Shown here piece after piece: positions 52,446 through 61,496 of a DNA stretch of 64,000 nt. Location of the stretch: assembly GCA_034933685.1 (NCBI GenBank), contig JAYFNB010000033.1:18459-82458 (forward strand). The letters are read 5' to 3'. A program made the position numbers and the translations under genes. The notes under the pieces are model-generated. The model did not search any database, was not told the DNA's origin, and was given only the letters and a program-made list of their open reading frames with translations. Origin of the DNA: UBA8514 sp034933685. Its GTDB lineage: Bacteria; Bacillota; Clostridia; Lachnospirales; Anaerotignaceae. The first letter of the stretch is position 1, and each line of letters starts with the position of its first letter.

Positions 52446-54074
52446 ATGAAGAAAAAATGTATTAGTTTTATTGGAATGGCACTTTGTGTGGCAATGGTTG
52501 CAAGTGGTTGTGGAGGTGGCGGCAAGGCGGCAAATAATGAAAAGACGGAAAGTGAAACTAATAAGGCGGTAATTACTGCCGAAGGCACAGATGTAACAAA
52601 AGGCACAGGAAGTTCGGATAAAGATTCATTGATATTTGTTATTAATGCTGAACCTAATAATCTTGAACCTGGGGCGTCATCATCATCGGACTCTTACTCT
52701 AGAATTTGTATGATACAGGTTTATGATACGTTATTAAAAGAAAAAATTGGAGACAGAACTACCCTTGAACCATTGCTTGCGGAAAACTGGGAATTTCAAA
52801 ATGATGGAACAACAGTGATGTTCACAATAAAGAAAGATGTTAAGTTTCAAGATGGAGATGGAATGACGGCTGAGGATGTTGCATTTTCACTGAACAGAGC
52901 AATGAAGATGCCAAACAACTTGGATATTGCAAGCATGATGGTTGAGGCAAAAGTTGTAGATGATACACATGTGGCTCTTGATTTAGAGTATGCCTATAGC
53001 CCAGTACTTAACATACTTGTAAACCCTGCTTTTGCAATTATAAGCAAGGATTACTACGAAAAATGTGTAGCGGATGGAACAAATTTTGGACGTAACCCAA
53101 TGGGTACAGGGGCGTATAAATTTGTTGAATGGCAGAATGGTTCGAATATTAAATATGAAGCTTTCGACCAATGGCATGGAGGAGAGGTTGCAATTAAAAA
53201 TCTTGAAATAAGATTTATGGCAGATGTAACAACTGCTGCAATTGCTCTTGAGTCTGGAGATTGTGACTTATTCTATGGTGTTGATAGTGCGGACTTACCA
53301 AGACTTCGAAGCAACACAGATTTAAATGTTCTTAGCGTTCAGAGTTCTGGTTTCTATTTTATTGCACTTAATAGTGCTAACGGAGCTTTGGCAGACCAAA
53401 AGGTTAGGCAGGCAGTATCTTACGCTATCAATAGGCAGGAAATTATTGATGGCGGACAGGATGGCGTTGGCTGGGTTACTGAGTGCCCAATAACACCAGG
53501 AATTTTTGGATACCAAGAAAATTTCCATGCTAACGCACAGGATATTGAAAAAGCAAAAGCTTTATTAGCAGAGGCAGGGTATGCAAATGGGCTTACAATA
53601 AAGATGAAGACTCCTGAATCCAGCTATTATTCAAGGCCTGCACAGGTTATTCAAGAGCAGCTTAGACAGGCTGGAATAACATTAGAACTTTCTACAATGG
53701 AAAGAGGAGCTTTTAACAATGATGTTGCAAATAGAGATTATGAATCAATTTATTTCTGGGTTGGTGCTTCTTATCCAGATGCAGACAACATTGTTTATAA
53801 ATTGTTTAACAAGGATTTTGCAAATGCTACAGGTGCCACAAATATGGCGAATGTTGAAAATAATGATGCAGATAGAATTGTAAAAGAAGCAAGAACAACC
53901 ATAGATAAAGATGCAAGATATAAGCTTTACGGTGAGTTAAGTCAGCTTAATAATGACAATGCATGGTATATTCCAATTCTTACAAGTACAAATACAATTT
54001 GCGCAAGAGCCGATGTAGCAGGTGCTTATGGGAATTCAGCTGGTTTCTACTATATTTCTGATTTATCTTACTAA
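52446..54074 (+). CDS. Oligo/dipeptide ABC transporter substrate-binding lipoprotein
   Basis: 542 residues from ATG 52446 after GGAGGG. Lipobox 'ASGC' near 20, then Gly-rich linker. The SBP_bac_5 fold shows 'LAENWEFQNDGTTVMFTIKK', 'DVKFQDGDGMTAEDVAFSLN' (in part), 'GTGAYKFVEW' and 'VRQAVSYAINRQEII'. It binds peptides or peptide-like compounds such as opines outside the cell. First gene of a complete Dpp/Opp-type operon. Confidence 0.9.
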   Translation: MKKKCISFIGMALCVAMVASGCGGGGKAANNEKTESETNKAVITAEGTDVTKGTGSSDKDSLIFVINAEPNNLEPGASSSSDSYSRICMIQVYDTLLKEKIGDRTTLEPLLAENWEFQNDGTTVMFTIKKDVKFQDGDGMTAEDVAFSLNRAMKMPNNLDIASMMVEAKVVDDTHVALDLEYAYSPVLNILVNPAFAIISKDYYEKCVADGTNFGRNPMGTGAYKFVEWQNGSNIKYEAFDQWHGGEVAIKNLEIRFMADVTTAAIALESGDCDLFYGVDSADLPRLRSNTDLNVLSVQSSGFYFIALNSANGALADQKVRQAVSYAINRQEIIDGGQDGVGWVTECPITPGIFGYQENFHANAQDIEKAKALLAEAGYANGLTIKMKTPESSYYSRPAQVIQEQLRQAGITLELSTMERGAFNNDVANRDYESIYFWVGASYPDADNIVYKLFNKDFANATGATNMANVENNDADRIVKEARTTIDKDARYKLYGELSQLNNDNAWYIPILTSTNTICARADVAGAYGNSAGFYYISDLSY

Positions 54075-54234
54075 TTTCTATTACTGGTATAATTTGCTAC
54101 ATAAATTTTTAGACAGTTCAATAATTACATAAAATGCTCAAAGGTGTCCTTGTTTGCAGATTTTAGTTTATATATAAATAATATGTGATTTTTGTAGACA
54201 AGGAACCTTCGTTAAGAAAGGGGTGAAGAATTGC

Positions 54235-55164
54235 ATGCATAAATATATAATAAAAAGGCTAATAATGCTAATTCCGGTTATGTTTGGTATATCATTTATT
54301 CTCTATTCAATAATGACGCTGACGCCGGGTGACCCCGCAAGACTTCTTCTTGGAGATAGTGCAACAGAAGAGTCTGTTGAAATGCTTAGAGAAGAACTTG
54401 GTTTAAACAAAGGGTTTTTAGAAGGTTATGTTGATTATTTAGCTGATGCAGCCCATGGAGATTTTGGTATTTCGTACAGATCCAAGGAGCCTGTATATAA
54501 TGAGGTGTTTGCAAGATTTCCCAATACACTCAAATTGGCATCATCAGCGATTTTGATTTCGATTATTGTAGGTGTAAGCGTGGGAATAATACAGGCGGTT
54601 CGGCAATATTCACTTTTGGATAATATTATATCAGCACTTACCCTTATATGTACGTCAATGCCAGATTTTTGGTTTGGATTAATACTAATTATAGTATTTG
54701 CAGTTAACCTTAAAATTCTTCCCGCTTCTGGCTCTTCTCGATGGTACAATTACATATTACCTGCCATAACTGCTTCTATGGGTTACACGGCAGGCACGAT
54801 ACGCCTTACGCGCTCATCTATGCTAGAGGTGATACGAAGTGATTATGTTAGAACTGCAAGAGCAAAGGGTGCGCCCGAGAAGGATGTTATTTACAAGCAT
54901 GCTCTTAAAAATGCTTTGCTTCCTGTGGTTACACTTATTGGTATTAATTTGGGCTGGCAGCTTGGAGGAACAATTATTGTGGAGCAAATTTTTGCCATAC
55001 CCGGTATTGGAACTCTTATGATAGGTGCCGTAAGGTCAAAGGACACGCCACTTCTTATGGCGTCGGTTTTATTTGTTGCATTACTGGCAAGTGTAATTAA
55101 TCTTGTTACCGATATTTTATATGCATACATTGACCCAAGAATTAAAGCTGAGTATTCAAAGTAG
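54235..55164 (+). CDS. Peptide ABC transporter permease (DppB type)
   Basis: 309 residues from ATG 54235, since AAGGGGTGA just upstream is the ribosome site and overlaps the GTG at 54223. 'MHKYIIKRLIMLIPVMFGIS' is the usual DppB start. Six helices; 'DYVRTARAKGAPEKDVIYKHALKNALLP' (cited in part as the EAA loop) contacts the ATPases. Confidence 0.9.
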   Translation: MHKYIIKRLIMLIPVMFGISFILYSIMTLTPGDPARLLLGDSATEESVEMLREELGLNKGFLEGYVDYLADAAHGDFGISYRSKEPVYNEVFARFPNTLKLASSAILISIIVGVSVGIIQAVRQYSLLDNIISALTLICTSMPDFWFGLILIIVFAVNLKILPASGSSRWYNYILPAITASMGYTAGTIRLTRSSMLEVIRSDYVRTARAKGAPEKDVIYKHALKNALLPVVTLIGINLGWQLGGTIIVEQIFAIPGIGTLMIGAVRSKDTPLLMASVLFVALLASVINLVTDILYAYIDPRIKAEYSK

Positions 55165-55178
55165 AGGGAGGAGTGCAT

Positions 55179-56081
55179 ATGGACATAACTGCTAATACCA
55201 ATACAAAACAAATTAGTATTCATAAATATAAGAAAAAAAGTCAACTTAATATTATTTGGCGTAGATTTCGCAGGAATCGAATGGCATTGATTGGCCTTGT
55301 AATATTTGGCATACTGCTAGTTATTGCTCTTGTTTCGCCGTTATTCATTGATTATGAAAGGGATGTAATAACCCAATCAATTTCACAAAGATTTCAAGGC
55401 CCTAGCTTAGCACATCTTTTTGGCACAGATCATTTTGGAAGAGATATTCTATGCAGAGTGCTTTGGGGTGCTAGAATATCCATGTTTGTAGGCATAGGTG
55501 TTGTTTGTATTGCACTAACTATTGGAGCTACATTAGGGGCAATGGCAGGGTACTTTGGCGGAGTGCTAGATCATGTAATCATGAGAATTATGGATATTCT
55601 TCTGGCTATTCCAGGCACAATGCTTGCTATTACCATTGTTGCTGCCTTTGGCGGAGGAATAACAAATTTAGTTATTGCACTTAGTGTTGAGCAGATACCA
55701 AAAATGACAAGAATTGTAAGGTCATCTGTTTTGACCTTAAAAACCCAAGAATACATAGAAGCAGCAAAGGCGTGTGGAACAAACAATACAGGAATAATTG
55801 TTACTCACATTTTGCCAAACGCTATAGGACCTATATTGGTGCAGGCAACGTTAACTGTTGCAAGAACAATTATTAGTATTGCAGGGCTTAGCTTTATTGG
55901 CCTTGGAATTCAACCGCCATCTCCTGAGTGGGGTGCTATGCTTTCGGAAGCTAAAACACAGCTTATGAACTACCCTTATCTTGTTTTTGCCCCAGGAATT
56001 GCAATTGTTATGACAGTTACTTCCCTTACTTTAATTGGAGATGGATTAAGGGATGCGTTAGACCCTAAACTTAAAAATTAA
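55179..56081 (+). CDS. Peptide ABC transporter permease (DppC type)
   Basis: 300 residues from ATG 55179, six bases after GGAGG. 'RFRRNRMALIGLVIFGIL', 'HLFGTDHFGRDILCRVLWG' and the EAA loop 'EYIEAAKACGTNNTGII' identify DppC. Pairs with the preceding permease. Confidence 0.9.
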   Translation: MDITANTNTKQISIHKYKKKSQLNIIWRRFRRNRMALIGLVIFGILLVIALVSPLFIDYERDVITQSISQRFQGPSLAHLFGTDHFGRDILCRVLWGARISMFVGIGVVCIALTIGATLGAMAGYFGGVLDHVIMRIMDILLAIPGTMLAITIVAAFGGGITNLVIALSVEQIPKMTRIVRSSVLTLKTQEYIEAAKACGTNNTGIIVTHILPNAIGPILVQATLTVARTIISIAGLSFIGLGIQPPSPEWGAMLSEAKTQLMNYPYLVFAPGIAIVMTVTSLTLIGDGLRDALDPKLKN

Positions 56082-56102
56082 AGACGAATCGAGGTGAAGA
56101 AT

Positions 56103-57089
56103 ATGGCTGAACACTTGCTTGAAATTAAAAATTTAAGTGTTGATTACGTAACTGACGACGGGGTTGCACATGCAGTAAATGATTTATCACTAATGTTGAA
56201 CGAACAGGAAACCCTTGGTTTGGTTGGAGAAACTGGCGCTGGAAAAACCACAACTGCACTGAGTGTATTAAAGCTTCTGCCCCAAAAAATTGGTTTGGTA
56301 AAAAACGGAGATATTCTTTTGAACGGAAAAAGTATAATTGATAAAAAAGAGGAAGAAATGAGAGAAATCAGAGGAAATGAAATTTCAATGATTTTTCAAG
56401 ATCCAATGACAAGTCTAAATCCTGTATTTACTGTAGGAAATCAGGTAGCAGAGGTTATTTTGCTGCATAACCGAGAGTTGAATAAAAAAGACCTTGACAA
56501 AAGAGTGGATGAATTATTTCTTATGGTAGGCCTTCCACCTGAAAGAAAAAACGAGTTTCCCCATCAGTTTTCTGGAGGAATGAAGCAAAGAATTGTGATA
56601 GCAATGGCACTTGCGTGTGAGCCTAAATTACTTCTTGCAGATGAACCAACCACTGCATTGGATGTTACCATACAGGCACAGGTGCTTAAAATGATGAGCG
56701 ATTTGAAGGAAAAACTTCATACGGCTATGGTTTTAATAACACATGATTTAGGAATTGTTGCACAAACTTGTGACAAGGTAGCAGTTATATATGCTGGTGA
56801 AATTGTAGAGAATGGGACAGTTGAAGATATTTTTGAAGGCAAAAATCATCATCCGTACACCATTGGACTTTTTGGTTCTATACCTAATATGGAAGTGAAA
56901 ATGAAACGCCTTAACCCTATTGACGGACTGACACCCGACCCGTTTAATCTTCCTACGGGATGTAAGTTTAATCCAAGATGTCCGAAATGTATGGAGATTT
57001 GTGAAACAACAGTTCCAAGCAATGCTGTATTTGGAACCCAGACAATAAAATGTCATTTGTTCAAAAATCAAGAGACAGATAAGGGGTGA
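56103..57089 (+). CDS. Peptide ABC transporter ATPase (DppD type)
   Basis: 328 residues from ATG 56103 (GAGGTGA upstream). Walker A 'GETGAGKTT', Q-loop 'FQDPMTSLNPV', signature 'FSGGMKQR', Walker B 'LLLADEPTTALDVT'. The C-terminal peptide-ABC extension has 'CKFNPRCPKCMEICE', a Cys-rich segment that can hold an iron-sulfur cluster in this group. Confidence 0.92.
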   Translation: MAEHLLEIKNLSVDYVTDDGVAHAVNDLSLMLNEQETLGLVGETGAGKTTTALSVLKLLPQKIGLVKNGDILLNGKSIIDKKEEEMREIRGNEISMIFQDPMTSLNPVFTVGNQVAEVILLHNRELNKKDLDKRVDELFLMVGLPPERKNEFPHQFSGGMKQRIVIAMALACEPKLLLADEPTTALDVTIQAQVLKMMSDLKEKLHTAMVLITHDLGIVAQTCDKVAVIYAGEIVENGTVEDIFEGKNHHPYTIGLFGSIPNMEVKMKRLNPIDGLTPDPFNLPTGCKFNPRCPKCMEICETTVPSNAVFGTQTIKCHLFKNQETDKG

Positions 57090-57093
57090 TTAC

Positions 57094-58044
57094 ATGGAAA
57101 CACCGTTAATAGAAACCAGAAATTTAAAAAAGTATTTCAAAACCAGCTCAGGAATGCTGCATGCAGTAGATGATGTTAATTTTAAGATATATAAAGGAAA
57201 AACTCTTGGCGTTGTTGGTGAATCGGGATGTGGAAAATCAACTTTAGGCAGGGTAATGATAAGGCTTCTAGAAGCCACAGAGGGCGAAGTTCTTTTTGAA
57301 GGCAATAACATTATGAATTATGGTAAAAGCAACATGCATGAACTTAGAAAATCCCTTCAGATTATTTTTCAAGACCCATATGCCTCAATTAACCCAAGAA
57401 TGTCTGTAAGTGAAATAATTGCTGAGCCAATAAAGGTATGTAAAACACTTACAAAGAAAAAAGAAATTGAAGAGAGAGTTTTTGAATTAATGCAGACAGT
57501 TGGCTTATCTGAAAGACTTATTAATTCTTATCCTCATGAGTTGGACGGTGGACGCAGGCAAAGAATTGGCGTTGCAAGGGCGTTGGCATTGAATCCTAAA
57601 TTTATTGTTTGCGACGAACCGGTATCGGCTTTGGATGTGTCAATTCAGGCGCAAATATTAAACCTCATGATGGATTTACAAGAAAAGCTTGGGCTTACAT
57701 ATTTATTTATTACCCATGACCTAAGCGTTGTAAAACATATTAGTACAGAAATTGCAGTAATGTATTTAGGTCAGTGCGTAGAAAAAGCACCAGCAGAGGA
57801 GTTATTTAGCAATCCAGTACATTCATATACGAAAGCACTTTTAAAAGCAATTCCAGTACCAAGTTTAAAAAATAGAAATATGCAAAACATCTTGCGTGGT
57901 GAGGTTACAAGCCCAATAAATCCTAAAGATGGATGTCGTTTTGCAGCAAGATGTGATAATGCCACAAAAGAATGCTCTGAAAAAAATTTTCCATTATTTG
58001 AAGTATCACCAGGACATTTTGTTTCTTGTAAAAATTATTGTTAA
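57094..58044 (+). CDS. Peptide ABC transporter ATPase (DppF type)
   Basis: 316 residues. Walker A 'GESGCGKST', 'FQDPYASINPRMSV', Walker B 'FIVCDEPVSALDVS' and C-terminal 'GCRFAARCDNATKEC'. The ABC signature reads 'LDGGRRQR' in place of the usual LSGGQRQR: Ser to Asp and Gln to Arg. Similar variants occur in DppF, but the Asp is unusual. Four bases after DppD. Confidence 0.9.
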   Translation: METPLIETRNLKKYFKTSSGMLHAVDDVNFKIYKGKTLGVVGESGCGKSTLGRVMIRLLEATEGEVLFEGNNIMNYGKSNMHELRKSLQIIFQDPYASINPRMSVSEIIAEPIKVCKTLTKKKEIEERVFELMQTVGLSERLINSYPHELDGGRRQRIGVARALALNPKFIVCDEPVSALDVSIQAQILNLMMDLQEKLGLTYLFITHDLSVVKHISTEIAVMYLGQCVEKAPAEELFSNPVHSYTKALLKAIPVPSLKNRNMQNILRGEVTSPINPKDGCRFAARCDNATKECSEKNFPLFEVSPGHFVSCKNYC

Positions 58045-58084
58045 TTATGTATTGAGTTTAAGAATATTTAAGGGGATGTAATAA

Positions 58085-58411
58085 ATGCGGATTACAACTC
58101 ATCCAATCATCGAGGATTACAAAAAGGGGAAAAAGGTATCTTTCACTTATAATGGTGAGGAAATGGAAGGCTATGAAGGTGAGCCAATCGCAGCTGCACT
58201 AAAAGCAGCAGGAGTTATGGTACATAGATACACCAATAAAAAGCACGAGGCAAGAGGCATTTTCTGCGCAATAGGGCGATGTACAGACTGCGTAATGGTT
58301 GTAGACGGAAAGCCTAATACAAGAACTTGCGTAACCCTATTGAAAGAGGGCATGAAAGTAGAAACCCAATATGGGGTAGGTTCGGAGGCGAATGCAAATG
58401 AAAAGATATGA
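58085..58411 (+). CDS. (2Fe-2S) small subunit of a flavin amine/opine dehydrogenase
   Basis: 108 residues. 'GEPIAAALKAAGVMVHRY' and 'FCAIGRCTDCVMVVDG' followed by 'NTRTC' give the four Cys of the small [2Fe-2S] domain seen at the N-terminus of sarcosine oxidase alpha, and as a separate subunit in HcnA, opine and hydroxyproline dehydrogenases. It overlaps the start of the next gene by 14 bases. It passes electrons from the flavin subunits. Confidence 0.85.
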   Translation: MRITTHPIIEDYKKGKKVSFTYNGEEMEGYEGEPIAAALKAAGVMVHRYTNKKHEARGIFCAIGRCTDCVMVVDGKPNTRTCVTLLKEGMKVETQYGVGSEANANEKI

Positions 58412-59990
58412 TTTGATTGTAATTGGGGCAGGGCCAGCAGGTTTATGTGCCGCCATTGAAGCAGCCGAAAAAGGCATGGTAGTGGCAGTTTTTGATGAAA
58501 ACTCCAGACCGGGTGGACAGCTTTTTAAGCAAATACATAAATTTTTTGGCTCTAAGGAACATAAGGCAAAAATAAGAGGTTTTAACATAGGAAATGAGCT
58601 GTTGGAGGATGCCAATAGCCTTGGTGTAGATGTGCATTTAAATTCGGTAGTTATCGGAATCTATGAACCACTTCGGGTAACAGTTAATGAGGGTGACCAT
58701 ATAACAAGTTATGCTGGTGATAATATTATTGTTGCTACTGGCGCGAATGAAAATATGATTCCTTTTGAAGGTTGGACACTTCCTGGGGTAATGGGTGCAG
58801 GTGCTGCGCAAACGCTAATGAATTTGCATGGTGTAAAACCAGGTAACAACATCCTTATGGTGGGGTCTGGCAACGTTGGTCTGGTAGTTAGCTATCAGCT
58901 TATGCAGGCAGGATGTAATGTTGTTGCAATTATAGATGCGGCAACAAGAATTGGCGGATATGGAGTACATGCTTCAAAAGTTGCAAGAGCAGGAATCCCT
59001 TTTTATTTATCACATACAATTGTGAAAGCAGAAGGAAATGAAAAAGTTGAAAAAGTAACGATAGCTCAAGTGGATAAATGGTGGAAGTTTATAGAAGGAA
59101 CCCAGAAAACTTTTAACGTAGATACTATATGTATGGCGGTTGGTCTTTCACCTATGAGTCAACTGACAAAAATGGCTGGGTGCACAATGGTAGATAAAGG
59201 CGGTCTTGTACCCAAATGCGATGAGTATGGGCAAACCAGCATAGACGGATTGTTTGCAGCAGGAGATGTTGCAGGTATAGAGGAAGCAAGTTCGGCTATG
59301 ATAGGTGGCAGAATTGCCGCATTGGCAGCAGCAAAAAGGAGCGGATTTATTAATGAAGAGAAATTCACAGAATTAGAAGCAGAACAGGGTTTGTCGTTGG
59401 ACAAATTGCGTAAAGGGATGTTTTGCCATGAAAATAAAGGCAGAACGGATATATTTAAAACAGATGAAGGCTACAATCTTTCTATCGGCCTATTAGAAAA
59501 AGGGTTTATTGCTGATGATGAAATTTTAAAATTCCCTGCGGCATGCTACGTGAAAAAAGGACCTCATCCGGTGATTGAATGTACACAAAATATTCCATGT
59601 AATCCTTGTCAGGATGCATGTAAGGTTGGCTGTATTATGGTAGGAGATGTCATAACAAAAATTCCAGAGGTTGTTGAAGATAGGAAATGTATTAATTGTG
59701 GAATGTGCGTTGCCGCTTGCTCTGGGCAGGCAATATTCATTTTAGATGAAGATTATGAAGAAGGCTTTGCCACAGTTACTTTACCATATGAGTTTTATCC
59801 CTTACCAAAAGAGGGAGACATGGGGCTGGGGCTTAGCAGAGATGGTAAATATGAATGTGATGCGGAAGTAGTAAGTGTTAAGGTGAATAAAGTCTTTGAC
59901 CACACCAACCTACTTACAATAAAAATACCAAAGGAATATGCTATGAAAGTTAGGTTCTATAAAGGAAAGGATGTGGATAAAAATGACTGA
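58398..59990 (+). CDS. FAD/NAD(P)-dependent oxidoreductase subunit with ferredoxin domain (alpha)
   Basis: 530 residues from ATG 58398, nine bases after GGAGG. FAD loop 'DLIVIGAGPAGLCAAIEAA', second nucleotide loop 'NILMVGSGNVGLVVSYQLM' and 'TSIDGLFAAGDVAG'. Near 400-455 lie 'CTQNIPCNPCQDACKVGC' and 'CINCGMCVAACSGQAI', a two-cluster ferredoxin-like insert not found in HcnB-type subunits. Together with its neighbours it forms a multi-subunit dehydrogenase of D-amino acid, proline/hydroxyproline or opine type. Electrons may go to ferredoxin in this anaerobe. Confidence 0.87.
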   Translation: MKRYDLIVIGAGPAGLCAAIEAAEKGMVVAVFDENSRPGGQLFKQIHKFFGSKEHKAKIRGFNIGNELLEDANSLGVDVHLNSVVIGIYEPLRVTVNEGDHITSYAGDNIIVATGANENMIPFEGWTLPGVMGAGAAQTLMNLHGVKPGNNILMVGSGNVGLVVSYQLMQAGCNVVAIIDAATRIGGYGVHASKVARAGIPFYLSHTIVKAEGNEKVEKVTIAQVDKWWKFIEGTQKTFNVDTICMAVGLSPMSQLTKMAGCTMVDKGGLVPKCDEYGQTSIDGLFAAGDVAGIEEASSAMIGGRIAALAAAKRSGFINEEKFTELEAEQGLSLDKLRKGMFCHENKGRTDIFKTDEGYNLSIGLLEKGFIADDEILKFPAACYVKKGPHPVIECTQNIPCNPCQDACKVGCIMVGDVITKIPEVVEDRKCINCGMCVAACSGQAIFILDEDYEEGFATVTLPYEFYPLPKEGDMGLGLSRDGKYECDAEVVSVKVNKVFDHTNLLTIKIPKEYAMKVRFYKGKDVDKND

Positions 59991-60309
59991 AATTTTTGAT
60001 AGGTCTAAGAATATTGGTGAATTTGTTCCACAGCTAGATGATGATATGATTGTTTGCCGTTGTGAGGAGATAACAAAAGGGGAAATTAGAAAAGCTGTAC
60101 ATATGGGCCTTTGGACGATGACTGAGGTTAAAAGGTTTATTCGCCCAGGAATGGGTCTTTGTCAGGGGCAAACATGTGGAAATAATGTTAGAAGGATAAT
60201 TGCAAACGAATTAAATGTTCCGCATACATCCTTGGAGGAAGTTACAAGCAGACCACCTGTTAGACCTATAGAGCTTGGCACTTTCGGAAATGAGGTGGAA
60301 TCTTTATGA
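59983..60309 (+). CDS. BFD-like [2Fe-2S]-binding subunit
   Basis: 108 residues from ATG 59983. 'MIVCRCEEITKGEIRKA' and 'GMGLCQGQTCG' supply C-x-C and C-x4-C of a BFD domain. Overlaps the genes on both sides (8 and 4 bases), a sign of tight stoichiometry. In HcnB and sarcosine oxidase alpha this domain is part of the large subunit; here it is a separate chain. Confidence 0.87.
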   Translation: MTEIFDRSKNIGEFVPQLDDDMIVCRCEEITKGEIRKAVHMGLWTMTEVKRFIRPGMGLCQGQTCGNNVRRIIANELNVPHTSLEEVTSRPPVRPIELGTFGNEVESL

Positions 60310-61478
60310 GTACAAAAAAAGCAGACGTTATAATTGTTGGAGCAGGTATTGTTGGCAACGCAACGGCTTACTACCTTAGAAAAATGGGCAGAAGCTGTAT
60401 TGTGTTAGAGGAAACTATGATTGGGCATGGCGGTTCTAGCAGAAACGGCGGCGGAGTAAGGCAATCGGGTCGTGACATCAGGGAATTTCCTTTGGCAGCG
60501 TATGCAGTAAAAAATATCTGGCCATATTTATCTGAAGAGTTGGGCATTGACGTTGAGTACAGGCAGAATGGATATTTGGTTTGTGGATATGATAATGGTC
60601 ATAAAAAAATGATTGAAGAAAGAATAGATATTGCAAAATCATTTGGTGTTGATATGGAGTTAATTTGTGAAAATGAAATTAGGAAAAGGTTTCCATACGT
60701 CTCAGGGCATGTAAAATGTGCAGGATGGACACCTAGTGATGGGATTGCAAACCCAATGGTAGCTACCATTGCTTATTATATTAGAGCCAGAGAAAATGGT
60801 GCAGTCTTTATAACTGGGGAAAAAGCAGTTAGAATTAATAAGGTCAAGGGTGTTGCAAAGCAAGTAATAACAGAAAATGGAAATATTTATGAGGGTGATA
60901 AAATAATTGTTGCCGCTGGATATCACTCGAAGAAATTACTTAAAACAGTAGGTATAGATATTCCTGTTCAAAAAAAGCTAAGTGAGGTGATAGTTACAGA
61001 AGGCGCACCAAAGTTGTTTGACCACATGATTGGTGGGATGTCAGGGTTTTATGGTCAGCAGACAAACCATGGTTCATTTGTTTTTGGAAGTACAAGCGGA
61101 CGAGAAACGTTTATGTTTGATAGAGAAAGAGCAATTTCAACGCCACAAACGCCTTCCTTTATTTGTGATTCTTTAGTTCAAGATATTCCGGCATTGAAAA
61201 ATTTAAAGGTGATACGTACTTGGAGTGGATGGATTGATATTTGCATGGATGGTGTGCCTATAGTTGGGAAAATAGACGAAGTTCCTGGGTTGATGGTGTC
61301 CGTTGCATCTTCTGGCCACGGCTTTTGCCCTGGCCCAGCCGTTGGTTTTACATTGGCTGAACTTGCTTGTGATAAGAAATCTACTGTGGACATTTCAAAA
61401 CTTCATTTTGATCGTTTTGATTATGCCAAGAAACAGGATAGATACTTGTCAAGCAGACAGGGTGGATACATTGCCTAA
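60306..61478 (+). CDS. FAD-dependent amine oxidoreductase, DAO family (beta subunit)
   Basis: 390 residues. FAD loop 'DVIIVGAGIVGNATAYYLRK', 'GHGGSSRNGGGVRQSGRD' (flavin-binding part), and C-terminal 'RTWSGWIDICMDGVPIVG' with 'SGHGFCPGPAVG'. This is the substrate-oxidising subunit, related to sarcosine oxidase beta, HcnC and D-hydroxyproline dehydrogenase beta. The ATGA overlap with the preceding gene shows coupling. Substrate likely a secondary amine or imino acid. Confidence 0.88.
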   Translation: MSTKKADVIIVGAGIVGNATAYYLRKMGRSCIVLEETMIGHGGSSRNGGGVRQSGRDIREFPLAAYAVKNIWPYLSEELGIDVEYRQNGYLVCGYDNGHKKMIEERIDIAKSFGVDMELICENEIRKRFPYVSGHVKCAGWTPSDGIANPMVATIAYYIRARENGAVFITGEKAVRINKVKGVAKQVITENGNIYEGDKIIVAAGYHSKKLLKTVGIDIPVQKKLSEVIVTEGAPKLFDHMIGGMSGFYGQQTNHGSFVFGSTSGRETFMFDRERAISTPQTPSFICDSLVQDIPALKNLKVIRTWSGWIDICMDGVPIVGKIDEVPGLMVSVASSGHGFCPGPAVGFTLAELACDKKSTVDISKLHFDRFDYAKKQDRYLSSRQGGYIA

Positions 61479-61496
61479 AAATAAGGGGTGATAAAA